Origin: Trichomonas vaginalis G3
Taxonomy: Eukaryota > Parabasalia > Trichomonadida > Trichomonadidae
Assembly (NCBI RefSeq): GCF_026262505.1
Contig: NC_067205.1
Coordinates: 8,432,001-8,496,000 of the forward strand
Reading direction: 5' to 3'
DNA: 64,000 nt
In this document: positions 18,624 through 26,476 of the stretch, in pieces
Numbering within the stretch: the first letter of the stretch is position 1
Layout: the number at the start of each line of letters is the position of its first letter
The notes under the pieces: generated by a model
The model's input: the letters and a program-made list of their open reading frames with translations, nothing else
Told to the model about the DNA's origin: nothing
Database searches by the model: none
Translations under genes and position numbers: made by a program

Positions 18624-19501
18624 ATGTTAGAAAAAAAGTTTGCTGACATTGACAAGAAATTTGAGAATGTTTTAAAAAGAACAAGAGGAAGTTAGAAAAT
18701 GCTCAGATAAAAGCCATACATGACAAGTTCTTATTTGCTCAGAATGGTATAACAGGTCTAATCGCACCACCTGGGTCGGGTAAGACTTTCACTTATCTTA
18801 AAATGGCTGCACAACAACAAGAACTAGATGAGAAGAACCCATTCTATGAGTTAGTTGTCATTTGTAGTACTTCTGGTCAATTTGACCAAACCGTCAATTC
18901 GTTCAAAGATATTATAAAGAAGTCTAAGTTAGTATGTATAAAGGATACTGAGTTGTTAGATTGGATAAAGAAGTACCAAAGAAGAGTTTTGAAGTATAAT
19001 GCTATAAATGAGTATATAAATTCTAAGTTTAAAGACCCAAATGAGGAAATGCAGAGAATATTAGAGAAGAAACACTTCAGAAACAAACAGAAAGAGATAG
19101 AATACATTTCGAAGAAATTGCAATCTTACGATTGGAAGACTTACCCTCATAGATGTCTTCTTATCTTAGATGACTTTGCTCTCATCCTTTGCTTAAAGAA
19201 CAGAGAACAAGATATGTGTCGAATTCTTAAGAAGCTCAGACACTTTAACATCTCAGTTGTCATTTGTGTACAGACAGCAAAGAGTTTAAGTAAGGATGTA
19301 AAGAGAATACTTACTGATATCATACTTTTCCCTGGATTGTCCGAAGACGATTTCATGGAACTTATGAAAGAGTCCATGGCAGGTAAGTTTGACAGACATG
19401 AACTATGGGAGAAGTACAAAGTCATACAAGACCCTCATACTTCTTTCAGAATTCATATCTACGCAAACAAAGTTCAAATTGTAAAAAGTCAGCAAAAATA
19501 A
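18624..19501 (+). pseudogene. Packaging ATPase, B1
   Basis: A32/FtsK-like genome-packaging ATPase. P-loop APPGSGKTFTYLKM near residue 50, Walker B-type LLILDDFA near residue 180, then a sensor-like segment (ISVVICVQTAKSL). Length close to 280 residues, normal for Polinton ATPases. It sits between the antisense gene at 18,129 and TTAGA iterons. The copy looks slightly broken (one or two breaks). It would drive DNA into capsids. Confidence 0.75.
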
Positions 19502-19660
19502 TGTTTATGTTAGAATGTTAGATCTAACATGTTTTCTAACATGTTTTCTAACATGGTCTAAAACATACAAAACTCATGAAATTTCATACGGAATTCAATA
19601 AAAATAATGTTTATGTTAGAATGTTAGATCTAACATGTTTTCTAACATGTTTTCTAACAT
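19502..19660. repeat. Iterons left of the 304-aa gene, B1
   Basis: Two tandem blocks, each with the palindrome GTTAGATCTAAC followed by repeats of TTTTCTAACATG. They are mirrored at about 20,670-20,835 on the other side of the gene. Such clustered short repeats could be a replication origin or a regulatory array. Confidence 0.7.
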
Positions 19661-19666
19661 AACTAT

Positions 19667-20581
19667 TTACAAGCGTTTTACATGGTATATGTTGCGATGG
19701 TTCATGACTCTAAACAATTTCGTAGCTTCGATTTCTTCACGAAGGATATCGAATGTTTTAACAATGCCGAAAGTTTCTTTATACTTCTTCTTGACGTCAG
19801 ATAGAAGGAAATCTTCTGCTGTTGGATAGTTTTTGTTCAGAAATGTCAACATGTCCATTTTATCTTCTGCTGGTTTCTCTACTTCTTTCTTTAAGTCAGC
19901 ATAGTCGTTTCTCATACGTTCTATCTCTTTGACGGAGTAGTTATATTTCCTCATTGCTGCTTTACATTTAGAACATTGTGGGTTCATTTTTGCGTTATAT
20001 TCTGAAACCTTACCTGCTAAAACAACCAAGGCGTCAATGGTTTTCTTTAACTCAAAAGTTGCTGGTTTTATTTGTTCGTTCCATACCTTACCCCTACTAT
20101 CTTTATCTCTTATTTCCCAAACACATTTTGCAACTAACGAAACAAAGTTGTCGTAGGTCTTAAATTCTTCGGATTTGTAAAGGTCAGAGATGTTCTTATA
20201 TACCATGTCGCAATCTTTGTCCATAACCTTATGGTTGCAATGAAAACCAAGGAATTCATAATTTACCTTTCGTATGAACTTCTTTATTTCTACTGAGTCA
20301 GTTGCTTTGACTTCTATTTCGTCAAATTCGGGAATGGTTAGTTTTTGTTGTTGGATTTCAGGCAATTTGGGTAAATGGTCAATAATATCTTGCATTTCAT
20401 AAAGATACTGTTCATTTGTTTCATCTTTCGCACTACAGTCTAAATTACTTGTTAAAAGTTCTTGCTTTATCTTCTGGATTTTTGTTTCGAAAGTATATGA
20501 AGAAGGAATGAAGCTTTTCATCTCTACTAACATTGAAGTTGGGTTCATGACTAACGAGTTTGGTGCTGTTGTTGCTAACAT
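19667..20581 (-). CDS. 304-aa helical protein flanked by iterons, B1
   Basis: Looks whole. Largely helical, with a mid-protein Cys pair (NPQCSKCKAAMRKY) and an earlier FHCNHKVMDKDCD segment that together could bind zinc. The C-terminus is basic (NHRNIYHVKRL). It is bracketed on both sides by inverted TTAGA iterons, about 60 bp beyond the start and within 10 bp of the stop. An iteron-binding initiator or regulator would fit that layout, but no replication motif is visible. Counterpart at 62,903-63,847 in B2. Confidence 0.6.
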   Translation of the reverse strand: MLATTAPNSLVMNPTSMLVEMKSFIPSSYTFETKIQKIKQELLTSNLDCSAKDETNEQYLYEMQDIIDHLPKLPEIQQQKLTIPEFDEIEVKATDSVEIKKFIRKVNYEFLGFHCNHKVMDKDCDMVYKNISDLYKSEEFKTYDNFVSLVAKCVWEIRDKDSRGKVWNEQIKPATFELKKTIDALVVLAGKVSEYNAKMNPQCSKCKAAMRKYNYSVKEIERMRNDYADLKKEVEKPAEDKMDMLTFLNKNYPTAEDFLLSDVKKKYKETFGIVKTFDILREEIEATKLFRVMNHRNIYHVKRL

Positions 20582-20669
20582 GTTCTTACAATAAAAATAA
20601 AAAATATTTTTTTAAAAAAACCAACTTTATTTTTTAATTCGGGAAAATTCATGATTTTCGAGAGTTTTA

Positions 20670-20835
20670 GACCATGTTAGAAAACGTGTTAGAAAACATG
20701 TTAGAAAACATGTTAGATCTAACATTCTAACATAAATTATATTTTTGGTGTAAATTTCATGATTTTCGAGAGTTTTAGACCATGTTAGAAAACGTGTTAG
20801 AAAACATGTTAGATCTAACATTCTAACATAAACAT
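20670..20835. repeat. Iterons right of the 304-aa gene, B1
   Basis: Repeats of ACATGTTAGAAA and the palindrome GTTAGATCTAAC, in inverted orientation to 19,502-19,660. A 60-70-bp unit occurs about twice (near 20,650 and 20,760). Confidence 0.7.
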
Positions 20836-20906
20836 TATTTTTGCTGAATTCAGCAACAAAATTCAAATTGTAAAAAGTCAAGCTTGAAAAATCTAAGTGT
20901 TTAGTC

Positions 20907-21098
20907 TTAGTAAGATGGTAGCTTCTTAAAGCAAATACCATTGCTGAGTTTTATGTACGTGAAGAGAAGTACAATGAATTCAATTACGAGTACAATTGCA
21001 ATGACAACTAAGGCAACTATTTTTGTCTTTTGCCAGCAAGGGTACTTCTTCTCTTCCAATGGTTCGGCAGAACTATACTCACTCATGAGAAATGCCAA
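20907..21098 (-). CDS. Single-pass membrane protein, B1
   Basis: 63 residues (or 59 from the second Met). A short polar N-terminus with YPCWQKTK is followed by a clear transmembrane helix (IVALVVIAIVLVIEFIVLLF) and a short tail. It is divergent from and slightly overlapping with the gene at 21,092. Small membrane proteins in virus-like elements may act in virion membranes or lysis; the role is unknown. The hydrophobic segment makes it a credible real gene. Confidence 0.6.
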   Translation of the reverse strand: MAFLMSEYSSAEPLEEKKYPCWQKTKIVALVVIAIVLVIEFIVLLFTYIKLSNGICFKKLPSY

Positions 21099-21346
21099 AA
21101 CGGTTTAATAGAAAAAGTGTTATTTTTTCATGTCCGAAGACTCGAAGGTGCAACACTTCCAAAATACCGACGAACTCAGAAGAGCAGCATGGCAGTATGT
21201 TCTTGACAACTTCTTTGAGTTCTCCAGGCACACCTTGGGAAAATGCTGAAGAACTCCGACACAGAGAATTTGGAGAAATTGCACTCCAATACTACATTGA
21301 CAAACAAAGGGTAAACAAAGGGGTAAAAATAAGACTAAAAACTTAA
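21092..21346 (+). CDS. Unknown small protein, B1
   Basis: An 84-residue frame starting in the divergent overlap with the membrane protein. A second frame opening at 21,131 could be the true gene start. No family recognised. The C-terminus is basic. The call is weak, and this part of B1 is damaged. Confidence 0.3.
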   Translation: MPKRFNRKSVIFSCPKTRRCNTSKIPTNSEEQHGSMFLTTSLSSPGTPWENAEELRHREFGEIALQYYIDKQRVNKGVKIRLKT

Positions 21347-21400
21347 GGTTTAAAAAAGTGACATTTTTATGAGCTCCGAGTCACCGAGAAAACTTGTCAG

Positions 21401-21655
21401 ATGTTAGCAGCTTACTTCCCTGAGGAGGATGGAAGCGTTACATACGTAAGGTTCAAAAACAACGAACCTGGAATTGCGTTACCAAATTCGCAATTACATG
21501 ACCATGGAAGAGTACGAAAGGTTCCTACAAGAGAAACCAGCTCTAAACAACTCAGAAAAGAAAGAATAAAAAGTTTAACTCGTAATTGTTTATTTTTTTA
21601 CTTGTATGGGCAAGCTGCAAGAATGAAGTCGACTAATGCTCAGTCTTTGTCTTGA
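21401..21655 (+). CDS. Unknown small protein next to the assembly gap
   Basis: 84 residues, starting MLAAYFPEEDGSVTYVRF. No motif recognised. A T-rich tract near 21,590 looks like the start of another gene that runs into the gap. Low confidence. Confidence 0.3.
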   Translation: MLAAYFPEEDGSVTYVRFKNNEPGIALPNSQLHDHGRVRKVPTRETSSKQLRKERIKSLTRNCLFFYLYGQAARMKSTNAQSLS

Positions 21656-21662
21656 CGCAGTA

Positions 21663-21762
21663 NNNNNNNNNNNNNNNNNNNNNNNNNNNNNNNNNNNNNN
21701 NNNNNNNNNNNNNNNNNNNNNNNNNNNNNNNNNNNNNNNNNNNNNNNNNNNNNNNNNNNNNN
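21663..21762. other. Assembly gap (100 N)
   Basis: Exactly 100 N, the usual placeholder for a gap of unknown size. Any B1 integrase or polymerase could be missing here. From the gap to about 22,130 I see only short coding-like fragments. Confidence 0.95.
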
Positions 21763-22133
21763 AGAAGTTCAGATATTAGGTTTCTCGTTTAAAGTTCCTT
21801 TTGTTGGATTTATACAAAACAGTATGGTTCTTATTGTCTTGAAACAGAAACTCATCTGTCATTGGGTTTTAATGTCAGTTTTAAGTTTCCTTCTTTCAAT
21901 GACTCAGATATTTAGAATAGTTTGAAAAGTTTGTTGTGTTCTTATTTAGAGCTGTATAATGAGTTGTCGGTTGTGTTGTATTTCTCTCATAGACGCTGTT
22001 TCATTTGACATTTTTATTCTAGATAAAATATGCTTTTCAATAGAAAAAGAAAATTCTAGAGTTGCTACAACTAAACCATTAGATGAACTTTTTACGAATG
22101 TCGGTCAAAAGTTTGAGACAGAGACCGTAAAGC

Positions 22134-22528
22134 ATGAAGGCTATTCGTTTTGACTACCCGTTAAGATGGTTAAGAGACCCATCTGTCACAAAAGCTATTG
22201 GCTTTCGTAGAATGAAGTTCATTTCAGAAGCCATACATGGTTTCCCATTTACGGTCGGTTTTGAAGTTCGATACTATAACAAAGAAAAACGTATGTATGA
22301 GAAATTTGAACAGGGAAAACTTTTACAAGTGAATTTGCTTGTAAACTTAGAAACAACTCTCAAGCTTTTCAAGAAAAAATAAACGACATCTATATCGAAT
22401 ATGCAAACCAGTATAACATTGACGAGGGAGAGTACCATCTCGATATTATTTATGACAGGAAAAATGCAACTGTTAAAATCAATAGAATAGAAGACCTTGG
22501 AGAAAACGTTTATATTTCTACAAAATAA
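22134..22528 (+). pseudogene. Conserved virion-type protein, B1
   Basis: Counterpart of 4,387-4,848 in element A (shared YPxxWxxxxxxxKAI core). A beta-rich protein of about 130 residues that looks broken about once. It is followed 5 bp later by the second conserved gene. A penton or minor capsid role is possible. Confidence 0.45.
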
Positions 22529-22533
22529 ACAAC

Positions 22534-22878
22534 TTGGCATGGTATAGATTTCTGAGGATGTTAAATCAGCCTGCAGAATATCCAGTACACCCGGACTTTT
22601 ATGAAGTCGAAAACCCTAATGGAACATATGAAAATGTTTTCGACCCAGATGCTATTATCGTTCATGCTTCATTTTCTGGTGCACAAAACTCTTTCTTATG
22701 TCTGATGAATGACTTTTACGAAAAACCTACAAAGCTATATGAACCACCAAGTGGAAGTATTTCAGACTTTCAAGTATGGTTTACAACAGATGGAAGAAAG
22801 AGAATAATTCCATTATACCATGCGTTTTACTTAGAACTTAGTTTCATATACAACTACTATCGAACGGTAAAAATATAA
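22534..22878 (+). CDS. Conserved small protein, B1
   Basis: 114 residues, apparently whole. The motif NSFLCLMNDFYEKPTKLYEP is shared in pattern with element A (4,946-5,266). It overlaps the convergent gene at 22,831 by its last ~50 nt if that frame is taken to its full end. Structural role suspected, not shown. Confidence 0.45.
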   Translation: MAWYRFLRMLNQPAEYPVHPDFYEVENPNGTYENVFDPDAIIVHASFSGAQNSFLCLMNDFYEKPTKLYEPPSGSISDFQVWFTTDGRKRIIPLYHAFYLELSFIYNYYRTVKI

Positions 22879-23124
22879 TTTTTTAATACGGTTGAGGTGT
22901 TGGATTTGGTTGCCAACTAGACTGTGGTGCAGGTTCAGGCTGTTGTATAACGGAGCTTGTTCTTCTGGTTCAGGGTCTTTAGGTATAATACCAACAAACT
23001 GACCTACTCTTTTACCAATATTTTTGACTCCGTTCCAAATTCCTCTTCCGACAGATTTTATTCCATTCCATATACCTCTTCCAACATTTCGAAAGAAGTT
23101 TCCAATACTACTGAAGAAACCCAT
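22831..23124 (-). CDS. Amphipathic minor-capsid-like protein, B1
   Basis: Starts MGFFSSIGNFFRNVGRGIWN and repeats the GRGIWNGIKSV pattern, so the first ~45 residues form a Gly/Trp/Phe-rich cationic amphipathic helix. A Pro/Glu/Gln-rich tail follows. The layout is like the membrane-lytic minor capsid protein VI of adenoviruses and like the two genes at 26,477 and 26,710 of element C. A membrane-penetration role is an inference from composition. The C-terminal end of this copy is uncertain. Confidence 0.55.
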   Translation of the reverse strand: MGFFSSIGNFFRNVGRGIWNGIKSVGRGIWNGVKNIGKRVGQFVGIIPKDPEPEEQAPLYNSLNLHHSLVGNQIQHLNRIKKLYFYRSIVVVYETKF

Positions 23125-23142
23125 TTTACTATATGTAAAAAT

Positions 23143-23505
23143 CTAATGTCCACCTAGTCTCTTACGTTTCCTGTTGAGTTCCATAGCATTCTTTAACTGG
23201 AGCTCATACATTCTGTTTCTCCTCTGGTAGAAAACATATTCTGGGTCAACTCCTGTGTTCGCGTCATCTGCATAAAGTTGTTTATATCCCACTTCAGGGT
23301 TTGTATAAAACTCTTTCCATCTCATATTTGCATACCATGGTGGCAAACCTAACGCAGCGTCATTTGACATGGCAGTTTGCATTTGTACATCTGTTGGCAC
23401 TTGACCATAGTTTGCCATTGCAGTTTGTATTCTAACTTCATTTGGAATATTCTCTGGGTTTGGTTGTCCAGGTTGCTGTGCATTCGCTAAGTTCTGTGCG
23501 TCCAT
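23143..23505 (-). CDS. Asn/Gln-rich small protein, B1
   Basis: 120 residues, looks whole. A duplicated 20-residue pattern (NEVRIQTAMANYGQ / TDVQMQTAMSNDAA) is followed by a Tyr/Trp-rich middle and a basic end (ELNRKRKRLGGH). Next to the amphipathic protein, so probably a virion component. No family recognised. Confidence 0.5.
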   Translation of the reverse strand: MDAQNLANAQQPGQPNPENIPNEVRIQTAMANYGQVPTDVQMQTAMSNDAALGLPPWYANMRWKEFYTNPEVGYKQLYADDANTGVDPEYVFYQRRNRMYELQLKNAMELNRKRKRLGGH

Positions 23506-23528
23506 TTAATATTAGATAAAAATATCTC

Positions 23529-23660
23529 TTACGAGTACATATACTGGACATTTGCAGGCATTGGTTCATCTTCATATTCTCTATATCTTTCTGCCACGTC
23601 AAATAAATAAATGACACAATGGAAAAAACCTAAAACAAGTAGTCCTATTTCAAACCACAT
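23529..23660 (-). CDS. 43-aa membrane protein overlapping the methyltransferase
   Basis: Too short for most gene finders. MWFEIGLLVLGFFHCVIYLF forms an N-terminal transmembrane helix, followed by an acidic soluble tail ending VQYMYS. The start overlaps the stop of the methyltransferase by 16 nt on the same strand, suggesting co-transcription. Function unknown. Confidence 0.5.
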   Translation of the reverse strand: MWFEIGLLVLGFFHCVIYLFDVAERYREYEDEPMPANVQYMYS

Positions 23661-24463
23661 TTACTTACTAGTAAAATTTCTTTATTGTGACACTTTCTCC
23701 AGTTTATAGGACCTCTCTCATATTCTATCTTGTCATATATAAACTCATAGTCATGTATGTCCTCTAACCATCTCATAACGGTTTCCAAACCACTTTTATC
23801 GGATGTAAAGTAAAAGCATGGATGGTTATGTAAAACGTCTAAAGTTTCTAAAGAGTCTCTCAAAGTCCAGTCTACTTGGTATTGAAAATCCCATGTGTTA
23901 TAGAACGGCGGGTCCACTATAAAGAAAACATTTTCCTTGTCTTTATATTTTTCATACAACTCTGTCCAATGACATCTCACAAACTCTATACCCTCAATAT
24001 ATTTTTCTATGTCCTCTTTGAAAACATTTGTATAGTTAAGATATAAAACTTTTGACATAAGTGTTTCAATGTCATGAACTCTTATAGCACCACTATATAA
24101 TAGTCTAGCAGATATACTATCCCAGTCTATATATTCTGCTTTTTTCAAAACCTCTCTCACAATATTTTTCTTATCTAATGGTATACGTTCCATCTTACCT
24201 ATAGGTATCTTTTCTTTTAACGCTTTCAATATATTGTTTGTGTCTGGTATATGTTTGAGACGGTCCATATAGTTGTCGAAGTCATTGCATATAATCTTTG
24301 AGTCTGGGAATATTGTATGGCACAAATGGGATATATAGAAACTTCCACCGAACAAATCTACAAATGTTAGACCATTCGGTAGTTTCTTAAGTTCTCTCAA
24401 TAGAATATCTTTACATTTACTCTTATTTCCAAAGAACGGTAACGGTGGTTTTGTAAAATTCAT
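23645..24463 (-). CDS. D12-class DNA adenine N6-methyltransferase
   Basis: Looks whole, 272 residues. The SAM-binding motif I is split between PFFGNKSKCKDILL and FVDLFGGSFYISHL, the catalytic motif IV is DPPFYNTWDF (DPPY type), and a C-terminal KEILLVSK strand follows. This is the Dam/D12 layout. The enzyme would transfer methyl from SAM to adenine N6 in a short target. N6-methyladenine is reported as the main DNA modification in T. vaginalis, so element-borne enzymes of this class may shape it. It is transcribed away from the right end of B1. Confidence 0.85.
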   Translation of the reverse strand: MNFTKPPLPFFGNKSKCKDILLRELKKLPNGLTFVDLFGGSFYISHLCHTIFPDSKIICNDFDNYMDRLKHIPDTNNILKALKEKIPIGKMERIPLDKKNIVREVLKKAEYIDWDSISARLLYSGAIRVHDIETLMSKVLYLNYTNVFKEDIEKYIEGIEFVRCHWTELYEKYKDKENVFFIVDPPFYNTWDFQYQVDWTLRDSLETLDVLHNHPCFYFTSDKSGLETVMRWLEDIHDYEFIYDKIEYERGPINWRKCHNKEILLVSKCGLK

Positions 24464-24499
24464 TTATATATAATAATAAAAATGTTTTTTCCTGAAAAG

Positions 24500-24620
24500 T
24501 GACAGAAAAGTGACAAAACATTTACGAAGAAGAAGTTTATTTCCTGGACTGTTGTCAAAATGTCATGTTGTCACCATTTTCAAAAAGATGTTAGTTGACC
24601 GAGGGACCGAGGGACCTGGT
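24500..24620. repeat. Iteron-like module shared with the Polinton
   Basis: Contains GTTGTCAAAATGTCATG..., GTGACACC and TTCAGTTCTTCAAAA in the same order as the module in both ends and the interior of element C. Here it has an extra GAGGGACC doublet. Confidence 0.6.
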
Positions 24621-24635
24621 GACACCTTCAGTTCT

Positions 24636-24750
24636 TCAAAACATTTACGAAGAAGTCTTGACAAAACATTTACGATGAAATCATGACAAAAACATATACG
24701 AAGAAGTCATGACAAAACATATACGAAGAAGTCATGACAAAACATGAAAA
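24636..24750. repeat. Short tandem repeats upstream of the methyltransferase
   Basis: Four units of about 25-30 bp of the type ACGAAGAAGTCATGACAAAA, the last two almost identical. They lie between the methyltransferase promoter and the terminal repeat. Confidence 0.7.
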
Positions 24751-24805
24751 CATATATAATTTGTGAAAAGCGAAACATTATATAATGTTTTCGACCCAGA
24801 AGAAG

Positions 24806-24946
24806 GCTTCTCAAAGTATACTTCCTTGGAACGCCTGTAACTTTTCCAGTAGCGACGATAGACCCTTACTTGTCCGGACAAAGTTATACTAAACATCTTC
24901 AGGGCTAGAGGGCACGAAGTGCCTGGAGGCCCCTCATACCTGACCT
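24806..24946. repeat. B1 right terminal repeat
   Basis: Inverted and continuous version of the left terminal repeat: the inner part (24,806-24,893) matches about 9,640-9,745 and the outer part matches 8,005-8,062. At this end the two parts are directly joined with no gene between them. The hairpin GGCAC-GAA-GTGCC is at 24,911-24,923. Confidence 0.75.
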
Positions 24947-25106
24947 AAATTCAATGATCTTAAAAGCGAAGGATAAACCTCAAAATTTACGAATATAATG
25001 AGTGGGAATATAATGCTTATCTATCATAAAACCATATGAAATATCAATTTTTGCTTTACGCCTAATTTTTGACGACAATTAGCAAAAAATGTTAAATGTT
25101 AACACT
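24947..25106. mobile_element. Foldback element, left arm (part 2 of 3)
   Basis: 24,947-25,010 is the second copy of the 64-bp duplication. 25,011-25,106 continues the foldback arm (its partner is inverted at about 46,845-46,940) and ends with AACACT, the Polinton target duplication. Confidence 0.75.
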
Positions 25107-25514
25107 AGTAGTAGTATATGACGGGTTGTGTGACCTTTTTTGTAAACGTAAGAATTCATACAATATTGAATGATTTTGTATCATTTATTTTAACATTAAT
25201 TTTAAAATAATTTATTTTATTATTCTTACATAAATGACCCAACAAGTAAAACCTGATAAAGTGGATAATAAAATTCATGTCTTACGTTTTTGAATAAATG
25301 AGGGGGTAACCGGGTAACCGGGTTAATTAACTTCTTTTTGACAACACAGGAGGATGGCAGTTATGAATTATTTTTGAAGAACTGAAGGTGTCACTATGTC
25401 ACCATGTGTCACTCGGTTATTTAACTTCTTTTGAAAATGGTGACAACATGACATTTCGACAACAGGGGCAAAAATTAATGTCTTACATTTATGAATAATT
25501 TATTTTTTTATTCC
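25107..25514. repeat. Polinton left terminal inverted repeat
   Basis: 408 bp, matching 45,971-46,378 inverted. It includes the tandem GGTAACCGGGTAACCGGG and one copy of the shared iteron-like module (about 25,350-25,470). It ends 8 bp before the first gene. Confidence 0.92.
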
Positions 25515-25522
25515 GTAAGAAA

Positions 25523-26002
25523 ATGAGTGGATCAAGATTCGTAACCGTCAATCAATTAATGGATGCTCTTTCACCAATTCTTGAAAATGTTAAACAAGTT
25601 GATGTTTATTTCGATGATTATGTAGAAAGTTTATATTATAAAGGTAAACATAATATTAAACCCATTGCTTTTGCATTTGATAATAAATTAATTGAAAATG
25701 CAAAAATTTGGGAATTAATTCCAGATATTGAATTTATAACAAATATTAAGGATAAATGGTTCAAACGAATTCCAACCACAAAAGTTCTTTGTAAATTAAT
25801 GATCAAAACCGAGGTCAAAGAATTTCATGAATTTACATATCATCCAAATAAAGTTTCAGAACTAGAAAATGAAAAACTTCAGAAAAAATTAAACGATAGA
25901 CTTTCAAATGATCGTATTGAAAAAATAAATAAACTAGCAGAAGTTGCATTTAATAATGAAATATTTGATGAATATAACCTTGAACTCAGTGATGGACTTT
26001 AA
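25523..26002 (+). CDS. Small conserved protein, element C
   Basis: 159 residues, looks whole, first gene inside the left repeat. Starts MSGSRFVTVNQLMDAL; distantly similar to the 139-residue proteins at 17,686 and 60,727 (same order of a VN-Y/L-M start, an aromatic VYF strand, a KP(V/I)-A-F strand and a long charged helix). The C-terminus is acidic-hydrophobic (DEYNLELSDGL). A role in DNA replication such as single-strand binding is an inference from the B-family neighbour. Confidence 0.5.
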   Translation: MSGSRFVTVNQLMDALSPILENVKQVDVYFDDYVESLYYKGKHNIKPIAFAFDNKLIENAKIWELIPDIEFITNIKDKWFKRIPTTKVLCKLMIKTEVKEFHEFTYHPNKVSELENEKLQKKLNDRLSNDRIEKINKLAEVAFNNEIFDEYNLELSDGL

Positions 26003-26053
26003 GGACCCGGGCACTTTGTGCCTTGGACTTTAAGGACCCGGGCTCAACGAGTC
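26000..26053. repeat. Double mini-hairpin between convergent genes
   Basis: Two units, each led by GGACTTTAAGGACCC: GGCAC-TTT-GTGCC (26,010-26,022) and GGCTC-AAC-GAGTC (26,041-26,053). It supplies the last residues of the leftward gene (NHDSLSPGP) and could act as a shared transcription end. Confidence 0.7.
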
Positions 26054-26410
26054 ATGATTTATGAAATCAATTATTTGATTTATTCTTTCTTCAATAATTT
26101 CTATTCTTTTTGTTAAATCATCAATTTTCATTAATGAGGTGATTCTTGATTGAGGAATAGATTTTAAACTAACAACACCTTTTATTTTTGAAATTTTGAA
26201 TCCATCAACTTTAAACATTTTATTCAATTTACATGTTGTCAATTCTTCAAATAATTTTTTATTATTAGCATAATAGTCATTAAATTCTTCAACAGATGAA
26301 AAAATTTTTATTTCAGTAATGGGTTTAACAATGTTTATTTTATTTTGAACATTTTCACTTTCATTAATTTCTTCCTCCTCTGTTTCATTTATTTTTAAAA
26401 TAGGCTTCAT
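26030..26410 (-). CDS. Acidic coiled-coil protein, element C
   Basis: 126 residues. The N-terminus is Glu-rich, followed by a middle domain and a C-terminal helix (KRIEIIEERINQIIDFI) likely to oligomerise. Function unknown. Convergent with 25,523-26,002. Confidence 0.5.
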   Translation of the reverse strand: MKPILKINETEEEEINESENVQNKINIVKPITEIKIFSSVEEFNDYYANNKKLFEELTTCKLNKMFKVDGFKISKIKGVVSLKSIPQSRITSLMKIDDLTKRIEIIEERINQIIDFINHDSLSPGP

Positions 26411-26476
26411 TTATCATTAAATAAAAATTAGAATATAAGTGATGAAATATATTTTTTAATTAATATTAAATCAGAA

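Larger units (their letters stand above)
7972..24946. mobile_element. Element B1: 17-kb virus-like element
   Basis: A Polinton-like virus-type element bounded by a 64-bp direct duplication and by partly inverted terminal repeats. It carries a capsid gene, SF3 helicase, packaging ATPase, D12 methyltransferase and about fifteen small genes. No integrase or DNA polymerase is visible, but there is a 100-N gap of unknown true length at 21,663. Compared with B2 it is near-identical through much of 9,450-20,600. B1 looks broken in many places, with perhaps fifteen to twenty interrupted genes or reading-frame breaks. It sits inside the foldback element. Confidence 0.75.

Noticed and set aside
25300-25325. 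Telomere-like repeat GGTAACCG in the Polinton end
   Set aside because: Only two to three units, and it is part of the 408-bp terminal repeat.
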